A stretch of 64,000 bases of DNA from Dinoroseobacter shibae DFL 12 = DSM 16493 (GTDB taxonomy: Bacteria > Pseudomonadota > Alphaproteobacteria > Rhodobacterales > Rhodobacteraceae), in the NCBI RefSeq assembly GCF_000018145.1, contig NC_009952.1:3534001-3598000 (forward strand), in the 5' to 3' direction. The notes beneath the pieces are model-generated. The model saw nothing but the letters and a program-made list of their open reading frames with translations, had not been told where the DNA came from and made no database searches. Of this stretch, positions 55,195 through 64,000 are shown piece by piece. The position numbers and the translations under genes were made by a program. The first letter of the stretch is position 1. Every line of letters begins with the position of its first letter.

Positions 55195-57189
55195 TCACTC
55201 CGCAGGGGTGGCCTGGATCGGAGGCCGTGCCGCGCTCTTGGGTGCCCCGACCCGCAGCCTGCGATCCGTCAGAGAGAACGTGCCGCCGATCACGAGAAAC
55301 ACCGTGCCGATCCAGATGAAGTTTACGAAAGGTTCGAAAAGGATACGCAAAGTCCATTCGTTGGATGCACGATCCGCCGCCGGCTCGCCAATGGTCACGT
55401 AGAGGTCTCCGGCCAGGGTGGACCTGATGGCGGACTCGGTGGTCTGCATTTCGGCCACCGGGTACCAGCGCCGCTCTGGTTGCAGAACCGCGACCTGCTC
55501 CCCGTCGCGAAACGCAGTCAGGGTCCCCATGTCGGACACGTAATTCGGACCGCGGACACGCTCGACCCTGTCGAAGCGGACCTCGTAGCCGGCAATCTCG
55601 ACCACGGTACCCGGACTGGCAAACAGGATCTGTTCCGTTTTCCAGGCGGAAGATCCGACCATGCCGAGGATCAAAACCGCAACCCCCATATGGGCGATGG
55701 TCATGCCATGGGCCGCGCGGGGCAGGTTCTTCGCCCGGCGCAGGCTTTCTGCCAGCGGAACTTCCCCAGCCTTTATGCGAGACAACCATTCGCGCGCCGA
55801 CGCCACCAGGAGCCATCCGGCCACGCCCATGGCGATGATCGCCAGGACCGGACCGTCAGTATCCATCCACCAGGCCCAGAGAGCAGCAATCAGGCCTAGC
55901 CCGATGGCGAACTTCAGACGGGACATAACCCCGGGCAGGTCCGCGCGTTTCCAGCTCAGGAACGGCCCGATTCCCATCATGAACACCAGAGGCAGCATGA
56001 TCGGAATGAAGCTCGCGTTGAAGAAGGGCGGTCCGACAGAGATCTTGTCGCCGGTCACCGCCTCCAGGAAAAGCGGATAGAGCGTACCGAACAGAACCGC
56101 CGCCGTGGCCGTGGCCAAGAGCAGGTTGTTGATCAGCAGACCCGCCTCGCGGGAGATCGGGGTGAACAGACCGCCCCCTTCGAGTTGCGGTGCCCGCCAA
56201 GCATATAGCGCCAGCGACCCGCCGATGGAGACGAAGAGCAGCCCGAGGATATAGACCCCCCGCTCCGGATCGACCGCGAAGGCATGAACCGAGGTCAGCA
56301 GCCCCGAGCGCACGATGAACGTGCCCAAGAGGGAGAGCGAGAAGGTCAGGATCGCCAGCAGGATCGTCCAGCTTTTGAATGTATCGCGTTTCTCGGTCAC
56401 GATGGCCGAGTGCAGCAGGGCAGTTCCCAGAAGCCACGGCATGAAGGACACGTTTTCCACCGGGTCCCAAAACCACCAGCCGCCCCAGCCGAGCTCGTAG
56501 TACGCCCACCAGGAGCCAAGCGCGATTCCGCCCGTCAGGCTGACCCAGGCCGCCAGTGTCCACGGACGGACCCAACGCGCCCAAGCCGGATCGACACGAC
56601 CCTCGATCAGCGCCGCGACCGCGAAGGAGAACACGATCGAGAAGCCCACATAGCCGAGATATAGAAGCGGCGGGTGCAGGGCGAGACCGATATCCTGCAG
56701 CAGCGGGTTCAGGTCATTGCCATTCAAAGGCGCCGGGAACATGCGATCGAACGGGTTTGATGTAAAGATCATGAAGGACAGGAAGCCGACGCTGATCCAG
56801 GCCTGCACAGACAAGGTGCGTGCGCGCAACTCGGCAGGGATGTTCTTGCCCAGCACTGCGACACCGGCCCCGAAGATCGCCAGAATCAGCACCCACAGAA
56901 GAAGTGAGCCTTCATGGGACCCCCAGGTGGCCGCAACCTTGTAGATCATCGGTTTCAGAGAATGGGAGTTTGCAACAACGTTCACGACCGTGAAGTCGCT
57001 TACGATGAACGACCGCATCAGCGCCGCGAACGCGACCGCCAAAAGTCCGCACTGGATCAGTGCGGTTGTCACCGCCGACTGCATCCACAGAACATTGCGT
57101 TGCGCGGCCCCCACCATGGGAAGCACGCTTTGCACCAGTGCCGCGGCCAGCGCGAGCATCAGGGCGAAATTGCCAATCTCAGGGATCAT
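55195..57189 (-). CDS. ccmF: Cytochrome c heme lyase subunit CcmF
   Basis: A 664-residue membrane protein with about 15 helices and the WWD heme-handling signature (YYELGWGGWWFWDPVENVSF, about residues 220-240), as well as the conserved LHPPLLYLGYVGFS stretch. It forms the heme ligase with CcmH/CcmI. Start ATG 57189 is preceded by AGGAGG with 8-base spacing; the frame extends to 57276. It heads the ccmF-ccmG-ccmH-ccmI operon. ccmE, which would deliver heme, is not in the window. Confidence 0.95.
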   Translation of the reverse strand: MIPEIGNFALMLALAAALVQSVLPMVGAAQRNVLWMQSAVTTALIQCGLLAVAFAALMRSFIVSDFTVVNVVANSHSLKPMIYKVAATWGSHEGSLLLWVLILAIFGAGVAVLGKNIPAELRARTLSVQAWISVGFLSFMIFTSNPFDRMFPAPLNGNDLNPLLQDIGLALHPPLLYLGYVGFSIVFSFAVAALIEGRVDPAWARWVRPWTLAAWVSLTGGIALGSWWAYYELGWGGWWFWDPVENVSFMPWLLGTALLHSAIVTEKRDTFKSWTILLAILTFSLSLLGTFIVRSGLLTSVHAFAVDPERGVYILGLLFVSIGGSLALYAWRAPQLEGGGLFTPISREAGLLINNLLLATATAAVLFGTLYPLFLEAVTGDKISVGPPFFNASFIPIMLPLVFMMGIGPFLSWKRADLPGVMSRLKFAIGLGLIAALWAWWMDTDGPVLAIIAMGVAGWLLVASAREWLSRIKAGEVPLAESLRRAKNLPRAAHGMTIAHMGVAVLILGMVGSSAWKTEQILFASPGTVVEIAGYEVRFDRVERVRGPNYVSDMGTLTAFRDGEQVAVLQPERRWYPVAEMQTTESAIRSTLAGDLYVTIGEPAADRASNEWTLRILFEPFVNFIWIGTVFLVIGGTFSLTDRRLRVGAPKSAARPPIQATPAE

Positions 57190-57396
57190 GTCACGGTCCT
57201 CCTGCTGGGTCAGCCGAAGCCTTCCGAGCGCTCTCGTCAAGTCCAGCGGCGCTCGAATAACGCCACAGGTCGTCACAGTTTAGCGAGGCCGCGCGTTGCC
57301 GCGCTTTTGACAGAATAAGCACGCTTCGCCCGTCCCGCCATGGATTCCCGCATGGCTGCGACAAACCTGCACCCAAAATCATTCTTTTGTCGTAGA

Positions 57397-57816
57397 TCAG
57401 GGGTCCACTCCGCCCATTTCACATATGCGGCGCCACTCCGTCTCGGTGACCGGCTGAACTGAGAGCCGCGCATTGCGCACCAGAACCATCTCGCCCAGCG
57501 CCGGATCCGACTTGATCTCGTCAAGCGTAACGTGCCGCACCAAGGGCGTCAGCGCGCGGATGTCGACGCAATCCCAGCGGTCGTCCTCGGTGGTGCTGTC
57601 GGGGTGCGCTTCGGCGCAGACCTCCACAGTACCGACAATCGCCTTGTCCTTCTGGCTGTGATAGAAAAAGCCGCGATCGCCCAGCGCCATCTCGCGCATG
57701 AAATTGCGGGCCTGGTAGTTGCGCACGCCATCCCATTCCTCGCCCGCATCGCCCTTGGCCACCTGCATGTCCCAGGACCAGACCGAAGGTTCGGACTTGA
57801 ACAACCAATAGCGCAT
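57397..57816 (-). CDS. EVE-domain protein (possible RNA-modified-base reader)
   Basis: A 139-residue protein of the EVE/PUA-like fold. It begins MRYWLFKSEPSVWSWDMQVA and shows VRNYQARNFMREMALGDRGF and YHSQKDKAIVGTVEV, all typical. EVE domains read modified nucleobases; in most bacteria the target is unknown. The ATG is in the ATGA overlap with the YciI-like gene before it. It is the last gene of the tsaD-gpsA-yciI-EVE run. Confidence 0.88.
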   Translation of the reverse strand: MRYWLFKSEPSVWSWDMQVAKGDAGEEWDGVRNYQARNFMREMALGDRGFFYHSQKDKAIVGTVEVCAEAHPDSTTEDDRWDCVDIRALTPLVRHVTLDEIKSDPALGEMVLVRNARLSVQPVTETEWRRICEMGGVDP

Positions 57817-58088
57817 CAGCCGATCACCCGGTTCCAGGCGCGCAACTCGACACTTTGAAACAGACCGGCCTTGCCGTAGGGATCGCCTGCGGCGAAGGCC
57901 TGCGCCGCTTCCATGTCGGCGACATCGAGGATGATGAGCGAGCCGCACATCTCGCCCTCGTTCGACAAGAAGGGCCCGGCCTGTTGCACCACGCCACTGT
58001 CTTGCAGGTAGGCCACATGGGCCTCGCGATTGGCCTTGCGCACCTCGAGGGCACCCGGCTTGTCGATGGCAATCAGCGCAATCAGCAT
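57816..58088 (-). CDS. YciI-like protein
   Basis: A 90-residue small dimeric ferredoxin-like protein of the YciI/DGPF group (MLIALIAIDKPGALEVRKAN, then VVQQAGPFLSNEGEMCGS and FAAGDPYGKAGLFQSVEL). The active-site His/Asp pair typical of YciI is represented by NREAHVAYL and AGDPY. The biochemical role is not known. It overlaps the EVE gene by one base and follows gpsA by one base, so it is co-translated. Confidence 0.87.
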   Translation of the reverse strand: MLIALIAIDKPGALEVRKANREAHVAYLQDSGVVQQAGPFLSNEGEMCGSLIILDVADMEAAQAFAAGDPYGKAGLFQSVELRAWNRVIG

Positions 58089-58089
58089 G

Positions 58090-59052
58090 TCATTCCTCTC
58101 GCAGATCCCGGGCCAGAAGCGCCGCGGTTGCCTGCTCTATGGTCAGTGTGTTTTCCAATACCGCGGATACCATCGTGCAAATCGGCATGTCGATTCCTTG
58201 ATCTGCCGCAATTCGGGCCACAGCGCGGGCCGTCGCGCGCCCTTCGACGGTCGCCCCTTGCGATGGGGCGCTGCCGGCTCCAAGGGCGCGGCCGAAAGTG
58301 AAGTTGCGCGACAGGCCCGAGGTGGCCGTCAGAACCATGTCCCCAAACCCCGACAGGCCCGCCAGGGTTTCTGGCCGCGCCCCCATGTGGAGAGCGAGGC
58401 GCTGCATTTCCACGTAGCCCCGCGTCAGCAGGGCCGCACGCGCGCTCTCGCCGAGGCCCGCCCCGATCACCATACCTGCCGCTATCGCGATGACGTTCTT
58501 GAGCGCGCCGCCCAATTCCGCCCCGGTTGGGTCCGTGCTGCGGTAAAGCCGCAATGTCTCGGTCGACAGCGCGGACTGGAGCTTCGCGCCCGCCTGCGCA
58601 TCAGCACACGCCAGGGTCAGCGCCGTCGGCAAGCCGCGCGCGATATCCGCGGCGAAGCTCGGCCCCGTCAGGACCGCGGCCACGCAGCCCGGCGCATCGC
58701 GCGCGATCAGCCCCGTTGGACCGAGGCCCGTGGACAGGTCGATACCCTTGCAGCACGCGACCAAGGCCGTGCCACCGCGCGCCGGCAACAATTGCAGATG
58801 TTGTGCCAGAGCCTGCATCGGAATGGCCAGCAGGCGGATCGGCGCGCCCAATGCCCCGGCATCGGACGTAATCCGCAACTCTTTCGGCAGAATCACCCCC
58901 GGCAGGCGTGCGACCTCTCTAGTCTCTCGCAGGGCCGCGACCTGCTCCGACGACCGGGCCCAGAGGGTGACGTCACTGCCATCACGGCTCAGCGCAATGG
59001 CCAGCGCCGATCCAAATGCCCCCGCCCCCATGACATCGATCGCCTGCGTCAC
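58090..59052 (-). CDS. gpsA: Glycerol-3-phosphate dehydrogenase [NAD(P)+]
   Basis: A 320-residue cytosolic enzyme that makes sn-glycerol-3-phosphate for phospholipids. The N-terminal dinucleotide motif is [15 protein letters not shown] (G-x-G-x-x-G), and the signature [17 protein letters not shown] and the active-site Lys region [14 protein letters not shown] are present. The start overlaps the tsaD stop by 4 bases (ATGA), so the two are coupled. Confidence 0.95.
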   Translation of the reverse strand: MTQAIDVMGAGAFGSALAIALSRDGSDVTLWARSSEQVAALRETREVARLPGVILPKELRITSDAGALGAPIRLLAIPMQALAQHLQLLPARGGTALVACCKGIDLSTGLGPTGLIARDAPGCVAAVLTGPSFAADIARGLPTALTLACADAQAGAKLQSALSTETLRLYRSTDPTGAELGGALKNVIAIAAGMVIGAGLGESARAALLTRGYVEMQRLALHMGARPETLAGLSGFGDMVLTATSGLSRNFTFGRALGAGSAPSQGATVEGRATARAVARIAADQGIDMPICTMVSAVLENTLTIEQATAALLARDLREE

Positions 59053-60119
59053 GCCTTGGCGCCCTTCTTGCCTGAACCCAGGAGCGCAGGCTGGCTGTTA
59101 TCCAGCGGCCAACGCGGGCGCGCCGACAGATCCAGACCAGAGCGCGCACCAGCAGAGAACGCCTCCTGCCCAGCCCAGGCGATCATCGCCGCATTATCGG
59201 TGCAATACCGCAGCGGCGGTGCGACAAACGGAGCATCCAGTTCCGCAGCCAACCGGGCCAAGCCGGACCGAACCTGCTCATTTGCCGCCACGCCGCCAGC
59301 CACCGCGAAGCCGGTCACGCCTTCGGACTGGGTCAGGGCGCGTCGCGATTTTTCCACCAGTACGTCACAGATCGCCGCCTGGAACCCGGCGCAGAGATCG
59401 GCCCGATCCTGCGCTGTCAGGCCGCCGCCCGCCGACACCAGACCGTCCCGAGCCCGCAGAAGGGCCGTCTTCAACCCGGAAAAGGACATGTCGCACCCAG
59501 CCCGGTCCAGCAGTGGCCGTGGGAAGACAAAACGCGCGGGATCGCCCGCCCGGGCCTCCGCCTCGACGGCAGGCCCCCCCGGTTGTGGCAGGCCGAGGAG
59601 CTTGGCAGTCTTGTCGAAAGCCTCCCCCGGCGCGTCATCAATGGTGCCGCCCAAGCGATGGAATGCCTCTGGCCCTTCCACGCGCAGAAACTGGCAATGA
59701 CCCCCAGAGACCAGCAGCATCAGGTAGGGAAACGCCAGCCCATCGGTGAATCGCGGCGTCAGCGCATGACCCGCGAGGTGGTTCACCCCGATGAGCGGCA
59801 CGCCCGACGCCGCTGAAAGTCCCTTGGCCAACATGACGCCCGACAGTACCCCACCGATCAGCCCCGGCCCCGCGGTCACCGCGATCACATCGATCTGATC
59901 GAGCGCCAGAACCGCCTCCGACAGGGCCGCCGCGACGGCGATATCCAGCTTCTCGACATGTGCGCGTGCGGCCAACTCGGGCACGACGCCACCGAAAGCC
60001 GCATGCAGCGCCGTCTGGCCATAAACGACCGAAGACAGCACCTCGGGTCCGCGCAAGACCGCCGCCGCGGTGTCATCGCAGCTGCTTTCGATACCCAAAA
60101 CGGTCAGAGAGGGGGTCAT
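59049..60119 (-). CDS. tsaD: tRNA N6-adenosine threonylcarbamoyltransferase TsaD
   Basis: A 356-residue enzyme that, with TsaB and TsaE, makes the t6A37 modification of tRNAs reading ANN codons. It has the ASKHA nucleotide-binding fold: [14 protein letters not shown] at the N-terminus, the metal-binding HLAGH (about 114-118, [10 protein letters not shown]), [11 protein letters not shown] and [14 protein letters not shown]. Start at ATG 60119, because the protein's conserved N-terminus begins there; the open frame continues to 60935 without support. It is divergent from hemD with about 50 bases between. Confidence 0.95.
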   Translation of the reverse strand: MTPSLTVLGIESSCDDTAAAVLRGPEVLSSVVYGQTALHAAFGGVVPELAARAHVEKLDIAVAAALSEAVLALDQIDVIAVTAGPGLIGGVLSGVMLAKGLSAASGVPLIGVNHLAGHALTPRFTDGLAFPYLMLLVSGGHCQFLRVEGPEAFHRLGGTIDDAPGEAFDKTAKLLGLPQPGGPAVEAEARAGDPARFVFPRPLLDRAGCDMSFSGLKTALLRARDGLVSAGGGLTAQDRADLCAGFQAAICDVLVEKSRRALTQSEGVTGFAVAGGVAANEQVRSGLARLAAELDAPFVAPPLRYCTDNAAMIAWAGQEAFSAGARSGLDLSARPRWPLDNSQPALLGSGKKGAKA

Positions 60120-60170
60120 TGCCGCTCGCCTTAGTTGCGCCAAACTCTTCTCGCAGCTAACACCGGGGGC

Positions 60171-60887
60171 ATGGTCACACAACCGCCGCTGCCTGTTCTG
60201 CTCACGCGCCCACGGGCGCAATCGGAACAGTTTGCTGCGACGTTGCCGCCTGTCCTGCGGCCTGTCATCTCCCCGCTGCTGCACATCCTTCATCTCGACG
60301 ATTTGCCGCCAGCCCCCGAGACAGCGACGCTCATCTTTACCTCCGGCAATGGTGTCACGGCCTATGCGACGCAACACCCGGGCATTGGGCAGTCCGCGCT
60401 CTGCGTCGGGACAAAGACGACTGCGATCGCGCGCGATCTGGGGTTCGACGCCATCTCGGCGGAGGGGGACGCCCGTGCCATTCTGGACCTCGCCGCTGCA
60501 TACCCCGGGCCCTTCGTCCATGTTCGCGGCAAGCATACGACCGGCGATATTGCGGGCGCATTGCGTGATCTGGGCAAGGAGGTTGCAGAGATCATCGCCT
60601 ATGATCAGACGCCCGTTGAGCTGAGCGAAACGGCGCGCGCAATCCTCGAAGGACCCTGCGCCGTGCCACTTTTCTCGCCCCGAACGGCCTGCTTGTTCAC
60701 TAACGCCTGCCCGACGGCCCGCACAGCGCAGATCATCGCAATGAGCCCAGCGGTTGCAGAACAACTCCCCGAACACGCCTATAGCGGGATAAGTATCCTC
60801 GAAAAGCCCAATGCTGCGGCAATGCGGGACGCTCTTTTGGCATATGCAGGGGGCAATCATCTTGAGGCGGGCAGGACCTCTGGCTAG
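60171..60887 (+). CDS. hemD: Uroporphyrinogen-III synthase
   Basis: A 238-residue enzyme that closes and inverts ring D of hydroxymethylbilane. Sequence identity in this family is low, but [34 protein letters not shown] and [16 protein letters not shown] give the typical pattern. Start at ATG 60171, with a weak GGGGG site; the frame extends to 60135. The mitofilin-like and hemY genes follow on the same strand, as in many alphaproteobacteria. Confidence 0.85.
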   Translation: MVTQPPLPVLLTRPRAQSEQFAATLPPVLRPVISPLLHILHLDDLPPAPETATLIFTSGNGVTAYATQHPGIGQSALCVGTKTTAIARDLGFDAISAEGDARAILDLAAAYPGPFVHVRGKHTTGDIAGALRDLGKEVAEIIAYDQTPVELSETARAILEGPCAVPLFSPRTACLFTNACPTARTAQIIAMSPAVAEQLPEHAYSGISILEKPNAAAMRDALLAYAGGNHLEAGRTSG

Positions 60888-60960
60888 TCTGACACGCGGT
60901 GCGGTCGGGAAGAGGATTCGGGCGCATGGCTCCATAAAAATTCTTGGAAGGATTTAGTCC

Positions 60961-62388
60961 GTGTCAGATCCGAAGACCCCAAAAGACACCCCGGAAAATC
61001 AGGTTTCGGACACAGATCAACCTCAGGAGAGCCCGAAGCCCGACACGGACACCCCCGAGACAGACCAGATTGAAGACGCCGAAATCCTGGACGAACAGCC
61101 CGGCGAAGTGGACACCGCCAAAGACAGGAATAGCGAGACTGCGCAGGACCCGGTCGAGCCTGTCGGCGAGACCAGCGCCAGCGACGAGACCACGTCCGAG
61201 GCTGCGCGCAATGACACGGACGCGGACACCGCGGCAACCATGGAAGAGACACGAGCCGACGAGATAGATCGGAGCCATGAGACCCCGTCCTCAGACCCCG
61301 AACCCGCCTCCGAGCCGCAAGCAGCCGAACCGGTGGAGCGAGTCGTCGAAAAGAAGGGGGGCTTCATGGGCCCATTCCTCGGCGGGGTCGTCGCGGCCGG
61401 CATAGGGTTCGGTCTGTGCTATTACCTCGTGGATCAGGGCATTCTCGCGTCCGGTGACCCAGACCCCTTCGCAGCGGAACGCGCGCAAATCAGCAACCTC
61501 GAAAACCAGATCGCGGCGATGCAGAGCGAGATCGCAGCGGCAATAGAGGCTGGCAGCGAGGATCCTCGGATGGACGCAGTGGTCGGGTCGGTTGAATCAG
61601 TCGAAACAGCCCTGGCGGAGATTCAGGGCGAAGTCGGCGCGGTTCAGTCCGAGATTTCGGCGCAGTCGGACATTCTCGCAAATCTCGAATCGCAAATGGA
61701 GGCGATCGCTGCCCTGCCCGAAGGCACCGGCTCTGCCGACACCGCTGCCATGGCGGCGTTGCAGGCGACTTTGGCGCAACAGCAAGCCGAGAACGAGGCA
61801 ATGCAGGCCCAGCTGGCCGAGATGGCCGCCGCCGCAGAGGCGGAAATGGAGCAGGTCCGCGCCCAAGCGGGTGCCCTGCAAAACGAAACGCAAGCGGCAG
61901 TCGATGCAGCCACCAACCGCGCGGCGCTGGCGAATATCGCCGCCGCACTGGAAAACGGTGCACCCCTTGCCGCTTCGCTGGACAACCTCACGGTGGAAGC
62001 GCCCGAGGCGCTCTCGGCAGTATCAGCTTCCGGGGTCGAAACGCTTCTGGACCTGCAACGGCAATTCCCGGCAGCGGCGCGGGCTGGCTTGGCGGAGTCG
62101 CTGAAAGCCACGGTCAGTGACGATCCGGTTGACCGTGCCGTAGCGTTCCTTCGGGCACAGGTCGGTGCTCGGTCGCTTGAGCCGCGGGAGGGCGATGACC
62201 CGGATGCCGTCCTGTCACGGGCACAAGAAGCCGTCAGCGCCGGGCAGCTCGAAGCCGCGCTTGCCGAGATCTCCACACTTCCCGACGCCGGTCAGGCCGC
62301 AATGGCGCCTTGGATCGGGGCCGCCGAGGCCCGTGTCGCCGCGCTCGCCGCGTTCGACACGCTGGCCGCTGAACTGAACTCCAACTGA
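60961..62388 (+). CDS. Mitofilin-like inner-membrane protein (COG4223 type)
   Basis: A 475-residue protein. The first 120 residues are acidic and disordered (rich in Asp, Glu, Thr, Pro); one membrane helix follows at about 135-155 (GPFLGGVVAAGIGFGLCYYL). A long helical, coiled-coil-like region (about 165-320) precedes a C-terminal mitofilin domain (about 330-475). Bacterial homologues shape the inner membrane or link it to the outer membrane. Start GTG 60961 with AAGGA 8 bases upstream. It lies between hemD and hemY. The function is inferred from the family and position. Confidence 0.82.
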   Translation: MSDPKTPKDTPENQVSDTDQPQESPKPDTDTPETDQIEDAEILDEQPGEVDTAKDRNSETAQDPVEPVGETSASDETTSEAARNDTDADTAATMEETRADEIDRSHETPSSDPEPASEPQAAEPVERVVEKKGGFMGPFLGGVVAAGIGFGLCYYLVDQGILASGDPDPFAAERAQISNLENQIAAMQSEIAAAIEAGSEDPRMDAVVGSVESVETALAEIQGEVGAVQSEISAQSDILANLESQMEAIAALPEGTGSADTAAMAALQATLAQQQAENEAMQAQLAEMAAAAEAEMEQVRAQAGALQNETQAAVDAATNRAALANIAAALENGAPLAASLDNLTVEAPEALSAVSASGVETLLDLQRQFPAAARAGLAESLKATVSDDPVDRAVAFLRAQVGARSLEPREGDDPDAVLSRAQEAVSAGQLEAALAEISTLPDAGQAAMAPWIGAAEARVAALAAFDTLAAELNSN

Positions 62389-62398
62389 GGGCGCCCCG

Positions 62399-63907
62399 AT
62401 GCTTTGGTCACTTCTCAAGATCCTGATTTTCGTCACGCTGGTCGCGGCGCTTACCTTTGGTGCCACCTTACTCATGGAAACGGGAGAACAGGTGCGGATC
62501 TCCCTCGCGTCGACGGAGTTCACGCTGTCGCCGGTGGCGGCGGTTGTTCTGTCGCTGGTCCTGCTTGGGGCGGCCTATCTGCTCTTCAAGTTGGCGGGTC
62601 TGCTTTTGGCGACTTTAAAGTTCCTCAATGGCGACGAGACAGCCATCTCTCGCTACTTCATGCGGAACCGCGAGCGCAAAGGATTCGAAGCATTGGCGCA
62701 GGGCATGATGGCGCTGGCCTCAGGTGAAGGCCGGGTTGCAATGGCCAAGGCCGCGCGGGCCGAACGCTATCTCGGACGACCGGACCTGACACAATTGCTG
62801 ACCGCGCAAGCCGCCGAGCTGTCCGGGGACCGCGCCAAGGCGACCGAGACCTACAAGAAAATGCTGACGGACGAGCGCACCAAGTTCGTGGGTGTGCGCG
62901 GATTGCTCCATCAGAAGCTGAGCGAGGGCGATACGGAAACCGCCATGGCCTTGGCGGAGAAAGCCTTTGCCCTGAAACCGCGCAATGGCGAGGTCCAGGA
63001 TACACTGCTGCGCCTGCAGGCGGGGGACGAGAACTGGGCGGGCGCGCGCAAGACATTGGCGGCGAAACTCAAATCCGGGGATCTGCCGCGTGACGTGCAC
63101 AAGCGCCGCGATGCCGTTCTGGCCTATAGCGAGGCCGCCGACGCGGTGGAAGCAGGGAAGATGGACAAGGCAGAAGCCCATGCCAACGAGGCGAACCGGC
63201 TGGCACCCGGTCTCGTGCCGTCTGCCGCGCTGGCCGCACGGATGGCCATCCGTGCGGGCAAGCAACGGCAGGCAACCAAGCTGCTGAGGAAAGCGTGGGA
63301 GCTGAACCCACATCCCGAACTGGCCGCAGCATATGCCGAGATTGTCCCGGACGAGACCGCCGCGGCACGGATCAAGCGGTTTGAGGCCTTGGTGAAACCG
63401 AACCCGAACCATGACGAGTCGCGACTGCTGATGGCGGAGCTTTTCATCGCCGCGGAGGATTTCCCCGCCGCCCGAAAAGCCATGGGTGATCTCTACGAGA
63501 CCAAGCCAAACGCCCGGTCGCTCACAATAATGGCGGCAGTAGAGCGCGGCGAAGGTTCGGACGACGCGATCGTGCGTGCGTGGCTGGCAAAGGCAGTCAC
63601 CGCCTCACGCGGGCCGCAATGGACCTGCGAGAACTGCAACAACATCCATGCCTCCTGGACGCCGGTCTGCGGCAATTGTGGTGCGTTCGACTCCCTGTCT
63701 TGGGTGGAACCACCGGAATCCGAAATCGCGCTGACCAACTCAGCTGAGATGCTGCCACTGATCGTCGGAGCCATCGCAGATCAGAGCGCCAAGAAAGACC
63801 CGGAGGAAGAGGTGATTGTGCCCGATGTCGTGGACATCACACCGACCGAGACCGGGGATGATAACGTGTCAAAAGAGGACGAAGCGCCCGCGCAGAAAAG
63901 CGCCTGA
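62399..63907 (+). CDS. hemY: HemY-like TPR membrane protein with a C-terminal zinc ribbon
   Basis: A 502-residue protein with two N-terminal membrane helices (LLKILIFVTLVAALTFGATL and VAAVVLSLVLLGAAYLLFKL), then the HemY core (FMRNRERKGFEALAQGMMAL) and TPR-like helices. The C-terminal part has a four-Cys motif (WTCENCNNIHASW, then PVCGNCGAFDSLSW, Cys410, Cys413, Cys424, Cys427), a zinc ribbon. HemY here is the TPR protein of heme biosynthesis loci, not the oxidase of the same name. It starts 10 bases after the mitofilin stop. The true function is unclear. It is followed by 93 bases without a gene at the window end. Confidence 0.9.
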   Translation: MLWSLLKILIFVTLVAALTFGATLLMETGEQVRISLASTEFTLSPVAAVVLSLVLLGAAYLLFKLAGLLLATLKFLNGDETAISRYFMRNRERKGFEALAQGMMALASGEGRVAMAKAARAERYLGRPDLTQLLTAQAAELSGDRAKATETYKKMLTDERTKFVGVRGLLHQKLSEGDTETAMALAEKAFALKPRNGEVQDTLLRLQAGDENWAGARKTLAAKLKSGDLPRDVHKRRDAVLAYSEAADAVEAGKMDKAEAHANEANRLAPGLVPSAALAARMAIRAGKQRQATKLLRKAWELNPHPELAAAYAEIVPDETAAARIKRFEALVKPNPNHDESRLLMAELFIAAEDFPAARKAMGDLYETKPNARSLTIMAAVERGEGSDDAIVRAWLAKAVTASRGPQWTCENCNNIHASWTPVCGNCGAFDSLSWVEPPESEIALTNSAEMLPLIVGAIADQSAKKDPEEEVIVPDVVDITPTETGDDNVSKEDEAPAQKSA

Positions 63908-64000
63908 TCTCCATACTGCTTCTGTCTTGAGCGCAATGGGTCCGGTACCCGGTCCAGACTGATGCCTCGTCGCCGAAGACGTCAGTTTTTACCCATATGG

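Noticed and set aside
58030-59700. A 556-codon plus-strand frame antisense to gpsA and tsaD
   Set aside because: Composition is Arg/Pro-rich without family motifs. The minus-strand genes are well supported.
60120-60935. Upstream extension of the tsaD frame by 272 codons
   Set aside because: TsaD homologues begin at the conserved GIESSCDD region, which starts just after ATG 60119. The extension is antisense to hemD.

Overview
The window looks like chromosomal DNA of a motile, Gram-negative, respiring alphaproteobacterium of the Rhodobacterales (Roseobacter-type). The reasons are the gene families and their order: ubiE-ubiB divergent from mutM, rpsT/rhodanese/dnaA/dnaN/recF, a Rhodobacterales-type flagellar block, TRAP transporters, an XrtD-type exosortase with a C-terminal EpsI domain, a serralysin with an N-terminal MCTIC motif, a complete ccmF-G-H-I run, and hemD-mitofilin-hemY. 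No rRNA, tRNA or CRISPR was seen.

Layout. 1-4.7 kb: flagellar genes (flagellin 5' part, a FlgN-like protein, flgJ, fliK, flgD). 4.7-9.7 kb: an APH-type kinase, ubiB and ubiE, mutM, an enoyl-CoA hydratase. 9.7-14.4 kb: rpsT, a rhodanese, dnaA, dnaN, recF. 14.4-20.2 kb: a second flagellar block on the minus strand (motB, flgE, flgK, flgL, flgI). 20.4-26.1 kb: tamA-tamB and a rhomboid protease. 26.2-35.0 kb: an exosortase/exopolysaccharide locus (XrtD-EpsI fusion, TPR lipoprotein, a frameshifted sugar transferase; divergently an ExeA-like ATPase, a Wzz-type protein and a tyrosine-kinase-like ATPase). 35.0-42.5 kb: a catabolic-looking cluster (monooxygenase-like protein, lactonase-like metallohydrolase, phosphoesterase, isocitrate/isopropylmalate-type dehydrogenase, Gfo/Idh/MocA oxidoreductase, TRAP transporter). 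42.57-43.62 kb: a complete IS630-family element. 43.8-50.7 kb: a UbiG-like and a membrane methyltransferase, a serralysin-type RTX protease, an acyl-CoA synthetase, a small metal-binding protein, a DsbA-like protein and an L,D-transpeptidase. 50.8-57.2 kb: an ScsB/DsbD-like reductase and cytochrome c maturation genes. 57.4-63.9 kb: EVE protein, YciI-like protein, gpsA, tsaD, hemD, a mitofilin-like protein and hemY.

How genes work together. The flagellar genes supply rod, hook, junction and filament parts and the stator. tamA-tamB form an outer-membrane assembly pair. The Ccm proteins, ScsB/DsbD-like protein, DsbA-like protein and metal-binding protein handle periplasmic thiols, heme and probably copper. 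The exosortase locus joins polysaccharide export control to C-terminal sorting of surface proteins.

Most noteworthy: (1) the sugar transferase of the exosortase locus is split by a perfect 5-bp tandem duplication, and removing one copy restores the frame; (2) an IS630 element with an A7 slip site lies just upstream of the TRAP operon, next to a clear GntR-like palindromic operator, with no GntR gene in the window; (3) a perfect 13-bp inverted repeat contains the start codon of the APH-type kinase; (4) a UbiG-like enzyme is coupled to an MddA/NnrU-like membrane methyltransferase. The window shows no convincing wholly new system. The exosortase locus and the unassigned catabolic cluster are the best places to look.
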